Assembly (NCBI RefSeq): GCF_002204745.1 | Contig: NZ_NIRR01000025.1 | Location: 1-64,000 of the forward strand | Length of the DNA: 64,000 nucleotides | Direction: 5' to 3' | Source of the DNA: Hymenobacter amundsenii | GTDB lineage: Bacteria > Bacteroidota > Bacteroidia > Cytophagales > Hymenobacteraceae | Shown here: positions 52,217 to 60,558 of the stretch, one piece after another | How positions within the stretch are numbered: position 1 is the first letter of the stretch | Layout of the letters: each line of letters opens with the position of its first letter | The notes under the pieces: generated by a model | Database searches by the model: none | Seen by the model: the letters and a program-made list of their open reading frames with translations, nothing else | Told to the model about the DNA's origin: nothing | Position numbers and translations under genes: made by a program

Positions 52217-52252
52217 TTGGCCGCGTTAACGAGCTGTTTCGGCAGCGAATTA

Positions 52253-52314
52253 CTACCCGAAATCAATCAGGCCCATGCTCCGGACAGAGTATGGGCCTGA
52301 TTGATTTCAGGTAG
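52253..52314. terminator. 24-base stem after the 92-residue ORF
   Basis: Left arm 52253-52276 and right arm 52291-52314 pair with one mismatch, including the perfect stretch gaaatcaatcaggcccat/atgggcctgattgatttc. It separates the small gene from the convergent hydrolase gene. Confidence 0.8.
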
Positions 52315-52371
52315 CTCCCATGCTACCTGATGAAGCGGTTGGGCACGTAAGTGGTGGCCCGAACCGCAGAG

Positions 52372-53940
52372 CTATTTGACGGGTGGAACCAATTCGTGAA
52401 TCCAGTCGCGGATTAGGTCGAGGGCCGATGATGCGAAAGCGGGGGACGGTTTGCCATCGATGAGCGGCCACTCGGTAACGGGGCCTTGAAACAGGTGGTT
52501 GAGGCCATTGAGCTGGCGGGCGTTCACCTGTTTATTGGTTTTAAGGCCCTTCGTTAGTACGCTTAGGTTGGCATCCGCTTCTAGCAGCACGTCGTCGGAA
52601 CCGTGGAGGAGTAGCACCGGGCACTGTACCGCATCGAGCTCCTTGAGGGGATAGAAGCGCAGGTAGGAGCGGGCCCAGGGCGTGCTGAGGCGAGCGGCGG
52701 TGGCGGCGTAGGCGGTATCGGCTTGATTGGGTACGTTTTGGCGCAATACCTTGGTCACTAAGGTGCGGGCTGTCTGGTCGTCGGGGTTCTGGCTCACGAG
52801 CTCTAGCATGGGGCGTTGCTGCTTGGCCAGCGCGTCGAGGCGTTTTTTGTCCTCGGCCCGCTGCCGCAGAAACTGCTGCTCCTGCTGAATCTGGATCTGG
52901 GCAGCGTTGGCTCCGCTGGCCCGCATTTTCTCCAGCTTGGCCTGCACCACCAGTTGTGCCGCGACCTGCTGGCGGGCCATGCGAGCCAGCAGCGTGTCGG
53001 ACACCGATGTGGGCCAGCCAATGGCCGGCTGGGTGGCCAGGATATCGGAGCCGGGTAGGCCAGCCGCCGCCAGCGTAATCACGAAGGCCGGAGCCTTGGG
53101 GCGCGCCGCCGCCAGCAGCGCCACGTTGCCCCCCTCGCCGTGCCCGAGCAACCCCAGGTAACCAGGGTCGAGCAGGGACTGGGTACGCAAGAACTGCAAC
53201 GCCGACTGCGCATCGCGGGTGCGGTCCTCGATGCCAGCCAACTCGCTGCGTCCGCCAGAACCGGCCACACCCCGGTCGTGGAAGCGTAGTACGGCTACGC
53301 CGCGCCGGGTCAGGTAGTCGGCCAGGTTACCCAAGGGCTTGTACGCGCCGTTCTGCCCGTCCTGGTCCTGCGCCCCCCAATCAGAAAGCAGCACTACAGC
53401 CGGAAACGGCCCGGTTCCGGCCGGAATAGTGAGCGTACCCTGCAGCGAAATGGCGTCACTATCATTATTAAATGTCACTTCCTGCACCCGGTAGGGCGGC
53501 GGAAAATGGAAGGCTTTAGCCGCGGCGGTGGGTGGCGGGGCTACATAGGTTAGGGTGAGGGCTGCCTGGTAGCCGGGCTGGCTCCAGGTGCCTTCGAGAC
53601 GGGTACCATCTGGCGTACGTACTCCCTTGAACCGGCAGCCCACTTGCTCGGCCACGAACACCACCGTATCGCCGCGCTGCTCCACGGTGGTCGGGATACG
53701 GGTGATGCGCTGGGGCACCACGTTAAGCACCGCAAACCGGTTGCCGCTGGCCAGCTCCGTCACCTGCACCTGAATGGGCAGGCTGCCACCGGGCACCACC
53801 AACGGCCCCTTCCACTCCCCTTCGAGCGAGTATTTGCCCGGTCCCTGGGCCAGCACCAGTCCGGGCAGCAGCCACAGCAGCAGGCCCGCCACCATGCGAA
53901 ACGGCTGCGAGGAAAAGGCAAAACGCATACGATCAGTCAT
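52372..53940 (-). CDS. Alpha/beta hydrolase with Gly at the nucleophile site
   Basis: This secreted protein has 522 residues and a signal peptide (MVAGLLLWLLPGLVLAQ). An N-terminal domain of about 110 residues (SLEGEWKGPLVV...GCRFKGVRTPDG) is common in this group, and an alpha/beta hydrolase domain starts near 150 (VTFNNDSDAISLQGTLTIPAG, LRFHDRGVAGSGG). The nucleophile elbow, usually GHSEGG, reads GHGEGG: Gly268 (codon 53137-53139) stands where Ser is expected. The oxyanion block also differs (LLSDWGAQDQDG). The histidine region GLNHLF is kept. It may be a dead enzyme or a binding protein. ATG 53940 was chosen as the start of the signal peptide. Confidence 0.8.
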   Translation of the reverse strand: MTDRMRFAFSSQPFRMVAGLLLWLLPGLVLAQGPGKYSLEGEWKGPLVVPGGSLPIQVQVTELASGNRFAVLNVVPQRITRIPTTVEQRGDTVVFVAEQVGCRFKGVRTPDGTRLEGTWSQPGYQAALTLTYVAPPPTAAAKAFHFPPPYRVQEVTFNNDSDAISLQGTLTIPAGTGPFPAVVLLSDWGAQDQDGQNGAYKPLGNLADYLTRRGVAVLRFHDRGVAGSGGRSELAGIEDRTRDAQSALQFLRTQSLLDPGYLGLLGHGEGGNVALLAAARPKAPAFVITLAAAGLPGSDILATQPAIGWPTSVSDTLLARMARQQVAAQLVVQAKLEKMRASGANAAQIQIQQEQQFLRQRAEDKKRLDALAKQQRPMLELVSQNPDDQTARTLVTKVLRQNVPNQADTAYAATAARLSTPWARSYLRFYPLKELDAVQCPVLLLHGSDDVLLEADANLSVLTKGLKTNKQVNARQLNGLNHLFQGPVTEWPLIDGKPSPAFASSALDLIRDWIHELVPPVK

Positions 53941-54038
53941 AGGGAAGAAAAGAGGAGCAGGGTTGTAATCGGGTATGCGGCAAGTCAGGAAAATCAGGCC
54001 GATAACAAGCAACAACGGCTAGCCGTACCGGGAGGACT

Positions 54039-55040
54039 TTAGGGCAGTAGTACCTTATTAATAACGTGCACCGTGCCATTGGTGCACTGCACGTCGGGGA
54101 TAACCATAGAAGCGGGCATAGTGTTGCCCTTGCCTTGTACCGTGAGGGTGCCGTTGAGAAACGGACCCAGCTGCAGGCTACCGCCGCCCGCCGTTTTAAC
54201 GGCGCTGTTCTCGGGCATCTCCGGCGTAAACTGGCCGCCGGGCACTACGTGGTTGAGCAATACGGCCTGCACCGTGGTTTTGGGCAAGCGGCGGATGTCG
54301 GCCGGCACGTTCAGGGGCACGCCCAGCAAGGTGCCCAGCTCGCGAAAAGCCTGGTCGGTGGGGGCAAACACAGTGAGGGCAGGGCTACCGGGCGAAGCCG
54401 TGAAGTCCGGAGCCAGCTCGGCGTAAAGCACCGCTTCCACCAGAAAGCTAAGTTCGGGCGTAACGAAAACCTTGGCGTCTTTGAGCGCTATGGCCGACTG
54501 CACAATATCAACCCCGGTCGCCAGCAGCACCTTATCGATAGGGTGCACGGTGCCGTTGGCCGCTGGTACATCGGTGGCCAGCAGGCGCGAGCCGTTGATG
54601 TAGCGTACGCCCTGGCGCTCAATAACGCGGCGGGTAATGGCAGTTTTACTGGCGTCCTGCAAGACCGAAGCCGAGGTAGTGCCAGCCGTTAGGTTGGAGC
54701 CCAGCAGGTTGCCGCTGAACACATGATATAGGAGGGTGCTGGTGAGAAAAGACTGCTGCAGTCCGTTCAGGTCGGCGGCCGAGCGCAGCCCTAGTCGGGC
54801 GAAGGCCGCGTTGGTTGGAGCGAAAACGGTGTAGTTACCGCTTGGATCATTAGGATTTTTATTGGAAAGCGTGCCAGCTACCCCACCTCTTACCGCCGCA
54901 TCTTCCAATATCTGGAAATCTGGATTATGCACGGCAATACTGGCAATTGAAGGAGCCGTATCCTGCTTGTCGGAGCAGCTGCCCAGCAAAAGCATAGCGG
55001 CCAATAGCAAGGCGTTTTGCGAGGTAAAGATGTTTTTCAT
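54039..55040 (-). CDS. Fasciclin-domain lipoprotein (two FAS1 domains)
   Basis: This surface lipoprotein has 333 residues and the lipobox LLGSC (Cys22). Two FAS1 domains follow: the first begins near 40 (FQILEDAAVRGGVAGTL... YTVFAPTNAAFARLG) and the second near 190 (LSFLVEAVLYAELAPDFTASPGSPALTVFAPTDQAFRELG). Each ends in a VIDKVL-like strand (GTVHPIDKVLLATG and GTVHVINKVLLP). Fasciclin proteins mediate cell-surface adhesion. It starts divergently from the barrel protein across a 246-base AT-rich region. Confidence 0.9.
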   Translation of the reverse strand: MKNIFTSQNALLLAAMLLLGSCSDKQDTAPSIASIAVHNPDFQILEDAAVRGGVAGTLSNKNPNDPSGNYTVFAPTNAAFARLGLRSAADLNGLQQSFLTSTLLYHVFSGNLLGSNLTAGTTSASVLQDASKTAITRRVIERQGVRYINGSRLLATDVPAANGTVHPIDKVLLATGVDIVQSAIALKDAKVFVTPELSFLVEAVLYAELAPDFTASPGSPALTVFAPTDQAFRELGTLLGVPLNVPADIRRLPKTTVQAVLLNHVVPGGQFTPEMPENSAVKTAGGGSLQLGPFLNGTLTVQGKGNTMPASMVIPDVQCTNGTVHVINKVLLP

Positions 55041-55286
55041 GGAATCAAGCGGGTTTTTTTCGTTGTTTATTCAGCCTTTCAGCTACTTTTGCTGTCAGAT
55101 GCGGGTATTAACGAAAACAAAAGTTCACCGGATTTAGCAGAATCCCAAACCGCTAATCGAATTGTTTTCGTAGGTAGAAATAATAAAAGATCCTCCGATG
55201 TTTCAATTTTAGAATCAAAACGGGAATTGTGTTATTTTGATCAAGCTTCTCATAGATAATTTTCAGCCTCACCTTTTTTTTCTTCG

Positions 55287-56168
55287 ATGAACAACTCATA
55301 CTTCTCGCCCATCGTGGCTCTTTTACTGTTGAGCGGACTAACTAGCCAGGCCCAGAGCCTGAGCAACGGCTTCATGTCGGGCCGTAAGCACGGCTCGGTT
55401 TCACTGTCCACTACCCAGGAGTGGTACAAGCAAGTGTACCTCGTGCCCGAGAAGGTGGACCGGGTGCCGATTTTCGAGCGTATCCAGATTCAGTCGGTGA
55501 ACGTGTATGCCAACTATGGCCTCACCGACAAAATTGAGGCAGTGCTGAGCCTGCCTTACGTACGCTCCGAGGGCCACGCCAACGACCAAGTAACGTCCGA
55601 TTTAGGCTACACCAACGTGCGCCAGGGCCTGCAGGACGTTACTGGGCTGCTCAAGTTCAAGGCCTACTCCACGGTTATCGGCAGTAGTATTCTTAACCTG
55701 ATGGGGGCCGTGAGCCTGAGCACGCCGCTGAGCAACTATAAAACCGGCCAGGGCCTCGAATACATTATTGCCATCGGTAACCACTCCACCAAGGCGTCTA
55801 CTTCGGGCATCGTGCATCTGCAAACCGCCTCGGGCGTGTTCGTAACCGGGCAGGCAGGCTACAGCCTGCGCTCGGGGGTGGTGCCCAACGCATTCCTGGC
55901 CGAAACCAAAGTAGGCTACGCCGGCCCTTCGGTGTACATCGATGGCTGGGCCACGCTTCAGAAATCGGCCTCCGGTACCGATATCCTGCAACCCGGCTTC
56001 GACGGTACGTTCCCGGCCACGAAGGTGAACTTCATCCGGGTGGGCGTGAGCGGGTTCCGGCCGTTGGCCCAGGGCTTCGGGCTGGTGGTGGGGGCCAGTA
56101 CCTACGTGTCGGGCCGAAACGTAGGCAAATCGACGGGCCTGACCGGCGGACTGGCCTACAATTTTTAG
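55287..56168 (+). CDS. Secreted barrel-like hypothetical protein
   Basis: This 293-residue protein has a signal peptide (FSPIVALLLLSGLTSQAQ) and alternating strands ending in an aromatic residue (GLTGGLAYNF), the pattern of an outer-membrane barrel. Internal strands (VNVYANYGLTDKIEAVLSLPYVRS, LMGAVSLSTPLSNYKTGQGLEYIIAIG) support this. The family resembles the transporter-like outer-membrane proteins of the MetA-pathway group but I cannot name it. A strong terminator follows. It is divergent from the fasciclin lipoprotein, so the two may be expressed together. Confidence 0.75.
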   Translation: MNNSYFSPIVALLLLSGLTSQAQSLSNGFMSGRKHGSVSLSTTQEWYKQVYLVPEKVDRVPIFERIQIQSVNVYANYGLTDKIEAVLSLPYVRSEGHANDQVTSDLGYTNVRQGLQDVTGLLKFKAYSTVIGSSILNLMGAVSLSTPLSNYKTGQGLEYIIAIGNHSTKASTSGIVHLQTASGVFVTGQAGYSLRSGVVPNAFLAETKVGYAGPSVYIDGWATLQKSASGTDILQPGFDGTFPATKVNFIRVGVSGFRPLAQGFGLVVGASTYVSGRNVGKSTGLTGGLAYNF

Positions 56169-56210
56169 GGCTTCGCACGGCAGCTCTATTGCTGCATCCA
56201 CCTGCAAAAC

Positions 56211-56250
56211 GGGGGCATTAGGAGCGCAACTCCTAATGCCCCCATTTTCC
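56211..56250 (+). terminator. Terminator after barrel protein
   Basis: GGGGGCATTAGGAG (56211-56224) and CTCCTAATGCCCCC (56230-56243) form a perfect 14-base stem with a 5-base loop followed by ATTTTCC. Confidence 0.9.
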
Positions 56251-56302
56251 TATCCGCTACCTTCGTGGCCTACTTCCCACCTTCCACTCCTATTCTCCTT
56301 AT

Positions 56303-57715
56303 ATGAGCACTTCCGATTTCCGCCTCGAACACGATTTCCTCGGTGAGCGGTCTATTCCGGCCGCCGCCTACTACGGAATTCAGACACTGCGGGCCCGCGA
56401 GAATTTCGCCATCACGGGAATTCCGATCCGGTCGGAGCCGCTGTTCGTGCAGTCCTTTGCCTACGTAAAAAAGGCCGCCGCCCTGGCCAATGCCGAACTG
56501 GGCGTACTGCCGGCCAATATTGCTGAGGCCATTGCCCAAGCCTGCGACCGGGTGGCCGCTGGCGAGTTCGACGACCAGTTCCTGACCGATATGATCCAGG
56601 GCGGGGCCGGCACGTCGGTAAACATGAACGCCAACGAGGTAATTGCCAACGTGGCCCTCGAAATCATGGGCCACGCGAAGGGCGACTACCAGTTCTGCCA
56701 CCCCAATAACCACGTCAACTGCTCGCAGAGTACCAACGACGCTTATCCCACGGCTTTCCGCATCGCGCTCAGCAAAAAGCTGGTAGGCTACAGCGAAGTG
56801 CTGGGCGAGTTGGCCGAAGCCTTCGGGGCGAAGGGCGACGAGTTTCGCGACGTACTCAAGATGGGCCGCACCCAACTCCAGGACGCCGTGCCGATGAGCA
56901 TGGGCGACGAATTCCGGGCCTTCGCCAACAACCTGCGCGAAGAACTCTCCCGCATCGAAGACTCGCGTCGCCTCATCAGCGAAATCAATATGGGCGCCAC
57001 CGCCATCGGGACCGGCGTGAACGCGCCCCAAGGCTACGCCGAGCTCGTGACGAAGCACCTCAGCACTATCAGCGGGCTGGAACTGGTGCTGGCTGGCGAC
57101 CTGTTCGAGGCCACTTACGACACGGGCGCCTACGTGCAGCTCTCGGGCGTACTCAAGCGCACGGCCCTCAAGCTGTCTAAAATCTGCAACGATTTGCGCC
57201 TGCTCTCCTCGGGCCCGCGTTGCGGCATCAACGAAATCAACCTGCCCGCCATCCAGCCCGGCTCCAGCATCATGCCCGGCAAGGTGAACCCGGTAATCCC
57301 GGAAGTAGTGAACCAGACGGCTTTCTACGTAACCGGGGCCGACCTCACGGTAACCATGGCTGCCGAGGCCGGCCAGCTCCAGCTCAACGTGATGGAGCCA
57401 GTCATCAGCTTCGCCCTTTTCACCAGCATCAGTTACATGACCAACGCCTGCCGCACGCTGCGCGAGAAGTGCGTGGTCGGCATCACGGCCAACAAGGAGC
57501 ACGCCCAGAATCTGGTATATGGCAGCGTGGGCATCGTTACCCAGCTCAACCCCGTGCTCGGTTACGAGGCCTCAGCCGACATTGCCAAAGAAGCCCTCAA
57601 AACCGGCAAGTCCGTGCACGCTATAGCCGTCACCGAGCGCGGCCTGCTTAGCCAAGCCAAGTGGGACGAAATCTTCACCTTCGAAAACCTGATCCGCCCG
57701 GACTTTATCCAGTAA
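56303..57715 (+). CDS. aspA: Aspartate ammonia-lyase
   Basis: This enzyme deaminates aspartate to fumarate and ammonia. It has 470 residues and belongs to the fumarase/aspartase superfamily. The signature GSSIMPGKVNPVIPE is at 320-334 with its active-site serine, and the earlier GAGTSVNMNANEVIAN (101-116) and STNDAYPT (143-150) blocks are present. The lyase signature alone does not exclude class-II fumarase, but the N-terminus (FRLEHDFLGERSIPAAAYYGIQTLRA) is the aspartase type. A TACCTTCG -7-like word lies 39 bases upstream. It is a stand-alone gene with its own hairpin terminator. Confidence 0.92.
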   Translation: MSTSDFRLEHDFLGERSIPAAAYYGIQTLRARENFAITGIPIRSEPLFVQSFAYVKKAAALANAELGVLPANIAEAIAQACDRVAAGEFDDQFLTDMIQGGAGTSVNMNANEVIANVALEIMGHAKGDYQFCHPNNHVNCSQSTNDAYPTAFRIALSKKLVGYSEVLGELAEAFGAKGDEFRDVLKMGRTQLQDAVPMSMGDEFRAFANNLREELSRIEDSRRLISEINMGATAIGTGVNAPQGYAELVTKHLSTISGLELVLAGDLFEATYDTGAYVQLSGVLKRTALKLSKICNDLRLLSSGPRCGINEINLPAIQPGSSIMPGKVNPVIPEVVNQTAFYVTGADLTVTMAAEAGQLQLNVMEPVISFALFTSISYMTNACRTLREKCVVGITANKEHAQNLVYGSVGIVTQLNPVLGYEASADIAKEALKTGKSVHAIAVTERGLLSQAKWDEIFTFENLIRPDFIQ

Positions 57716-57735
57716 TATTACAAGTCGCGCAACAC

Positions 57736-57787
57736 AGCCAACAGGGTCAGGGGCGAAATCCAGCGTCTCTGACCCTGTTGGCTTTAT
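57736..57787. terminator. Bidirectional terminator aspA/GNAT
   Basis: AGCCAACAGGGTCAG (57736-57750) and CTGACCCTGTTGGCT (57769-57783) form a perfect 15-base stem between convergent genes. Confidence 0.85.
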
Positions 57788-57796
57788 TCCTCATTA

Positions 57797-58342
57797 CTAC
57801 CCCCTTTCTAGTAGCACAATGGGGCTGCCGTGGTAGTCGGGGCGAGCGGTTTCACGGTAGCCAAAATGGGTAGCTAAGCGTTGAGAGGGGATGTTGTCAG
57901 GGTCGATAAGGCAGACGGTGCGTGGGCTCGCCAAGTGCGTGTCGGCCCAGGCCAGGGTGGCCGTCAGGGCCTCCGTTCCTACGCCTTGGCCATGCAGCCG
58001 CGGGGCCAGCACCCAACCCGCTTCCGGCACTCCGGCTATGGAAGGCGTCAGGCCCCGATGGAGTTCGGCAAAGCCCACCGCTCCGCTGAACCGGCCGGTA
58101 GCCCGCTCCTCCACGGCCCAGTAACCGTAGCCCAGCAGTGCCCAGTGGCCTTGGTGGGTGAGCAGCCGCCGCCACGTGTCCTCCTCGGAAATGGGCTTGC
58201 CACCCAGATAGCGATAAAATGCCGGGTCTTGGTGCAGCGCCGCGAACTCCGCTAGATCCTCCTGCCGAAACCCCCGCATCAGCAGGCGGTCCGTAGTTAG
58301 TTCGGGTACGAGGGCAGGGGGGGCGAAAGGCGTAGTCAGCAT
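57797..58342 (-). CDS. GNAT acetyltransferase (RimJ/RimL-like)
   Basis: This 181-residue protein is a GNAT of the RimJ/RimL-type: LTTDRLLMRGFRQEDLAEFAALHQDPAFYRYLGG at the start, WVLAPRLHGQGVGTEAL as the acyl-CoA loop (about 111-127), and SQRLATHFGYRET near the end. These proteins acetylate ribosomal proteins, small amines or antibiotics; the substrate cannot be told. It lies downstream of tRNA-Leu but is separated from it by a terminator. Confidence 0.88.
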   Translation of the reverse strand: MLTTPFAPPALVPELTTDRLLMRGFRQEDLAEFAALHQDPAFYRYLGGKPISEEDTWRRLLTHQGHWALLGYGYWAVEERATGRFSGAVGFAELHRGLTPSIAGVPEAGWVLAPRLHGQGVGTEALTATLAWADTHLASPRTVCLIDPDNIPSQRLATHFGYRETARPDYHGSPIVLLERG

Positions 58343-58357
58343 AGGGACAAGATGCAG

Positions 58358-58393
58358 AAAAGCCGCTTACTCAACGAAGAGTAAGCGGCTTTT
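58358..58393 (-). terminator. Terminator after tRNA-Leu
   Basis: AAAAGCCGCTTACTC (58358-58372) pairs with GAGTAAGCGGCTTTT (58379-58393). It lies 12 bases beyond the tRNA 3' end on the minus strand and is flanked by T/A runs. Confidence 0.85.
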
Positions 58394-58404
58394 GCCTTGT
58401 GTAG

Positions 58405-58486
58405 TACCCAGAGCCGGGATCGAACCGGCATATCTTTCGATATCGGTGTTTGAGACCGACGCGTCTACCTGTTCCGCCATCTGGGC
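58405..58486 (-). tRNA. tRNA-Leu(CAA)
   Basis: Read on the minus strand, the sequence folds as a class-II tRNA of 82 bases. The acceptor stem GCCCAGA/TCTGGGT closes with a G-U pair. The anticodon loop CTCAAAC gives anticodon CAA (plus-strand TTG at 58450-58452), reading the leucine codon TTG. A long variable arm (TATCGAAAGATA) and the T loop GGTTCGATCCC are present. No CCA is encoded. It is followed by a terminator and lies near hscB. Confidence 0.93.
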
Positions 58487-58510
58487 ATGTAAACCGTTCT
58501 TGCTGGTAGA

Positions 58511-59053
58511 TCAGGAACGGGCTGCAAATTTAGCCAGAGATTCCCGAATGCGCAAGAGGTAGCGTTTTTTCAGGTAGTAGGTTCGCACCTGAGTCAGGGC
58601 GGCCGGTAGGGCGTCTGGGGGTAGCTTCTCGTAGCCCGCCAGCACCGGCTCGATGCCCGCTTCCAACGTATCATTCAGCTCATTAACCTCCGCTTCTACG
58701 CGCGTAGCTACGGCCGGATCGGGCTCGAATTCCAGCTCCATCAGCTGTTCATTGAGCTCCATAACCTCCATTAAAAAATCCGGAGGTAGCGCTTGTTTGC
58801 CTTCCTCCAGCAGACCATGGCGACCCAGAATGTAGGCCATGCGCTGGTCGGGGTGGCTGAGGATGCGGTAGGCATTGGTGTTGAGCGTGGCCATCTCCAG
58901 AATTTCGCGCTGCTTCTCGTCGCTGGCCGTGGCGTGGAAATCGGGATGATACTCGCGGCTCAAAGCGTAGTAGCGCTGTTTCAGAGCCGCCTCATCGGGG
59001 CGAAAGGATTCAGGGACGCCGTAAAATTGGAAGTAGTCGGGGGTAGAACTCAT
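58511..59053 (-). CDS. hscB: Fe-S co-chaperone HscB
   Basis: This J-domain co-chaperone helps HscA deliver Fe-S clusters from IscU. It has 180 residues. The J domain has HPD at 36-38 (SREYHPDF), with DEAALKQRYYAL before it, and the C-terminal IscU-binding helical part contains PPDFLMEVMELNEQLMEL. The start at ATG 59053 (SSTPDYFQFYGVP) gives the family N-terminus; a longer frame adds 22 unrelated residues. hscA and the other Fe-S genes are not in the window. Confidence 0.92.
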   Translation of the reverse strand: MSSTPDYFQFYGVPESFRPDEAALKQRYYALSREYHPDFHATASDEKQREILEMATLNTNAYRILSHPDQRMAYILGRHGLLEEGKQALPPDFLMEVMELNEQLMELEFEPDPAVATRVEAEVNELNDTLEAGIEPVLAGYEKLPPDALPAALTQVRTYYLKKRYLLRIRESLAKFAARS

Positions 59054-59152
59054 CAAAAAAGGGAAGAGCGGGAAGATGCGCGCCGGCGCGCTGGGTAAAA
59101 AACTGCGTCTCGGGTTCAACTGCCGGTTGGACCAATAAGTTACGCTGCCGCC

Positions 59153-59461
59153 CTAAGCGTCGGCGGTTGCGGGCAAGTTGGCGGGGTGTACCGAAAAGGC
59201 CAGGGGTGGAGCGGAAAACAACGCCTTGGTGGCCGGCCATACCTGCCCGAACAAGGCAGAGCGGCGGTAGGCATCCAGGTCGGCGGCCGATTCCCAGTGG
59301 CTGTGGGTACAGTAGACCCGCGGGTCGTCGGCATCCTGCCAGAGCTCCAGATGGCGGCAGCCCGGCATTTGCCGGATTTGCGCTTCCGATTCCTGAAAAA
59401 TCTGTAGGAAAGCGGTTACATGTTCGGGGGCAAAGGTCAGGCGGACGATGCGAATCAGCAT
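59153..59461 (-). CDS. Antibiotic biosynthesis monooxygenase domain protein
   Basis: This 102-residue protein is a single ABM domain: LIRIVRLTFAPEHVTAFLQIFQESEAQIRQMPGCRHLELWQDADDPRVYCTHSHWESAADLDAYRRS matches the ferredoxin-like dimeric barrel family. Members are small monooxygenases or heme/quinone-binding proteins; which one cannot be told. It is cytoplasmic. It lies upstream of hscB, 99 bases away, and may share its transcript. Confidence 0.9.
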   Translation of the reverse strand: MLIRIVRLTFAPEHVTAFLQIFQESEAQIRQMPGCRHLELWQDADDPRVYCTHSHWESAADLDAYRRSALFGQVWPATKALFSAPPLAFSVHPANLPATADA

Positions 59462-59602
59462 ACAATAATTAGGCTGGCGAAGTGTTGGGAACGGTGGTCA
59501 AAAACATAACATGAGACACCTGACAGATTGACGTTAATTACTTAACATAATATATTCACTGAAATTAACAACCTTTTTCAACGCTGCTGGCTGTGTTTTT
59601 AG

Positions 59603-60373
59603 TTATCCTACGAACCGAATATCTACCTGCGAGTCGAAGTGTAAGCCCAGGAGTTCGGAGGCGTTGCCTTGGTTGATGCCGATGCACAGGCGGTCCTGGC
59701 TGTTGAATATGCACACGGCTTCGCCTGGGTCGGCGGCCTGGAAGTGGGGGGCAATAGTGCGCACGGTTTCGCGGGCGAAATGGATGGCGTAAGGCCGGTC
59801 GCGGCCCAGCACTTCGAGGGCCGAGCGGGAAATATCGGTGATAAGGTTGCCGTAATGGTCGATGTGCACAACGTGGCCGGTGATGCGGTTGTCCTGGAGG
59901 CGGAGCTGGCGGTTGAGCAGCTGGTAGGTATCGGTGGTGGGCGGGCCTAACTCGGCCAGCGGCCGACCCTGGGCCAGGTGCACGGCGGCGGGCACCAGCA
60001 GGTCGCGGGTGGGGGAGGAGGTGGGTTGCTGGCCGGCGCTCAGCGTTACGAGTTCCTCGGGTAGGCCGTCGCAGAGTAGCGGTAACAGGCCGTTGTCGGC
60101 GGCTACGAAGTAATGGCCCTGAAAACGGGCGGCCAGCCAGGCAGCGTGCGGGGCACCCAAATCGTTGACGCCCACCAAGTGCACCGTGCCAGCCGGGAAG
60201 TCGGCGTACACCGCGCCCAGCACGTGCGTAGCGTGAGCAATGTTGAACGGTTCGATGCCGTGGGTGAGGTCGATAACGGCCACCTCGGGGGCCAGCTGCA
60301 GGATCCGGGCCCGGACGGCTGCCACGTAATGGTCGCGGTAGCCAAAATCTGACAGAAACGTAATCAAACCCAT
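59603..60373 (-). CDS. SAM hydroxide adenosyltransferase (DUF62)
   Basis: This 256-residue protein belongs to the DUF62/SAM hydrolase family related to fluorinase and chlorinase. It starts LITFLSDFGYRDHYVAAVRARI, with the Asp-centred SAM-binding loop, and has FPAGTVHLVGVNDLGA, VAADNGLLPLL and the C-terminal NSQDRLCIGINQGNAS. In the absence of the halide-selective residues these enzymes hydrolyse SAM to adenosine and methionine. It is divergent from phoH, with an inverted repeat in the control region. Confidence 0.88.
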   Translation of the reverse strand: MGLITFLSDFGYRDHYVAAVRARILQLAPEVAVIDLTHGIEPFNIAHATHVLGAVYADFPAGTVHLVGVNDLGAPHAAWLAARFQGHYFVAADNGLLPLLCDGLPEELVTLSAGQQPTSSPTRDLLVPAAVHLAQGRPLAELGPPTTDTYQLLNRQLRLQDNRITGHVVHIDHYGNLITDISRSALEVLGRDRPYAIHFARETVRTIAPHFQAADPGEAVCIFNSQDRLCIGINQGNASELLGLHFDSQVDIRFVG

Positions 60374-60421
60374 GACCGGAAATTCGGAGTTATTCGTACT
60401 ATTGTTTCGTTACCTGCGAAG

Positions 60422-60446
60422 GCGGCAAAAGTAGCCCTTTTGCCGC
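60422..60446. promoter_or_regulatory. Inverted repeat between SAM hydrolase and phoH
   Basis: GCGGCAAAAG (60422-60431) and CTTTTGCCGC (60437-60446) are perfect reverse complements around TAGCC. On the minus strand the left arm contains TACTTTTG (60433-60426), matching the -7 consensus for the SAM hydrolase gene, so a protein binding here could control it. Confidence 0.4.
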
Positions 60447-60558
60447 TAACCATGCGGGGCAACGATAAGCCGGGTTTCGCTGTTATTAACCCTAGTAAGC
60501 CTCACGCGCCGGGCAATCAGCCCGTTATTCTTCACTTTCTCTTTTAAAATTCCCCAGT

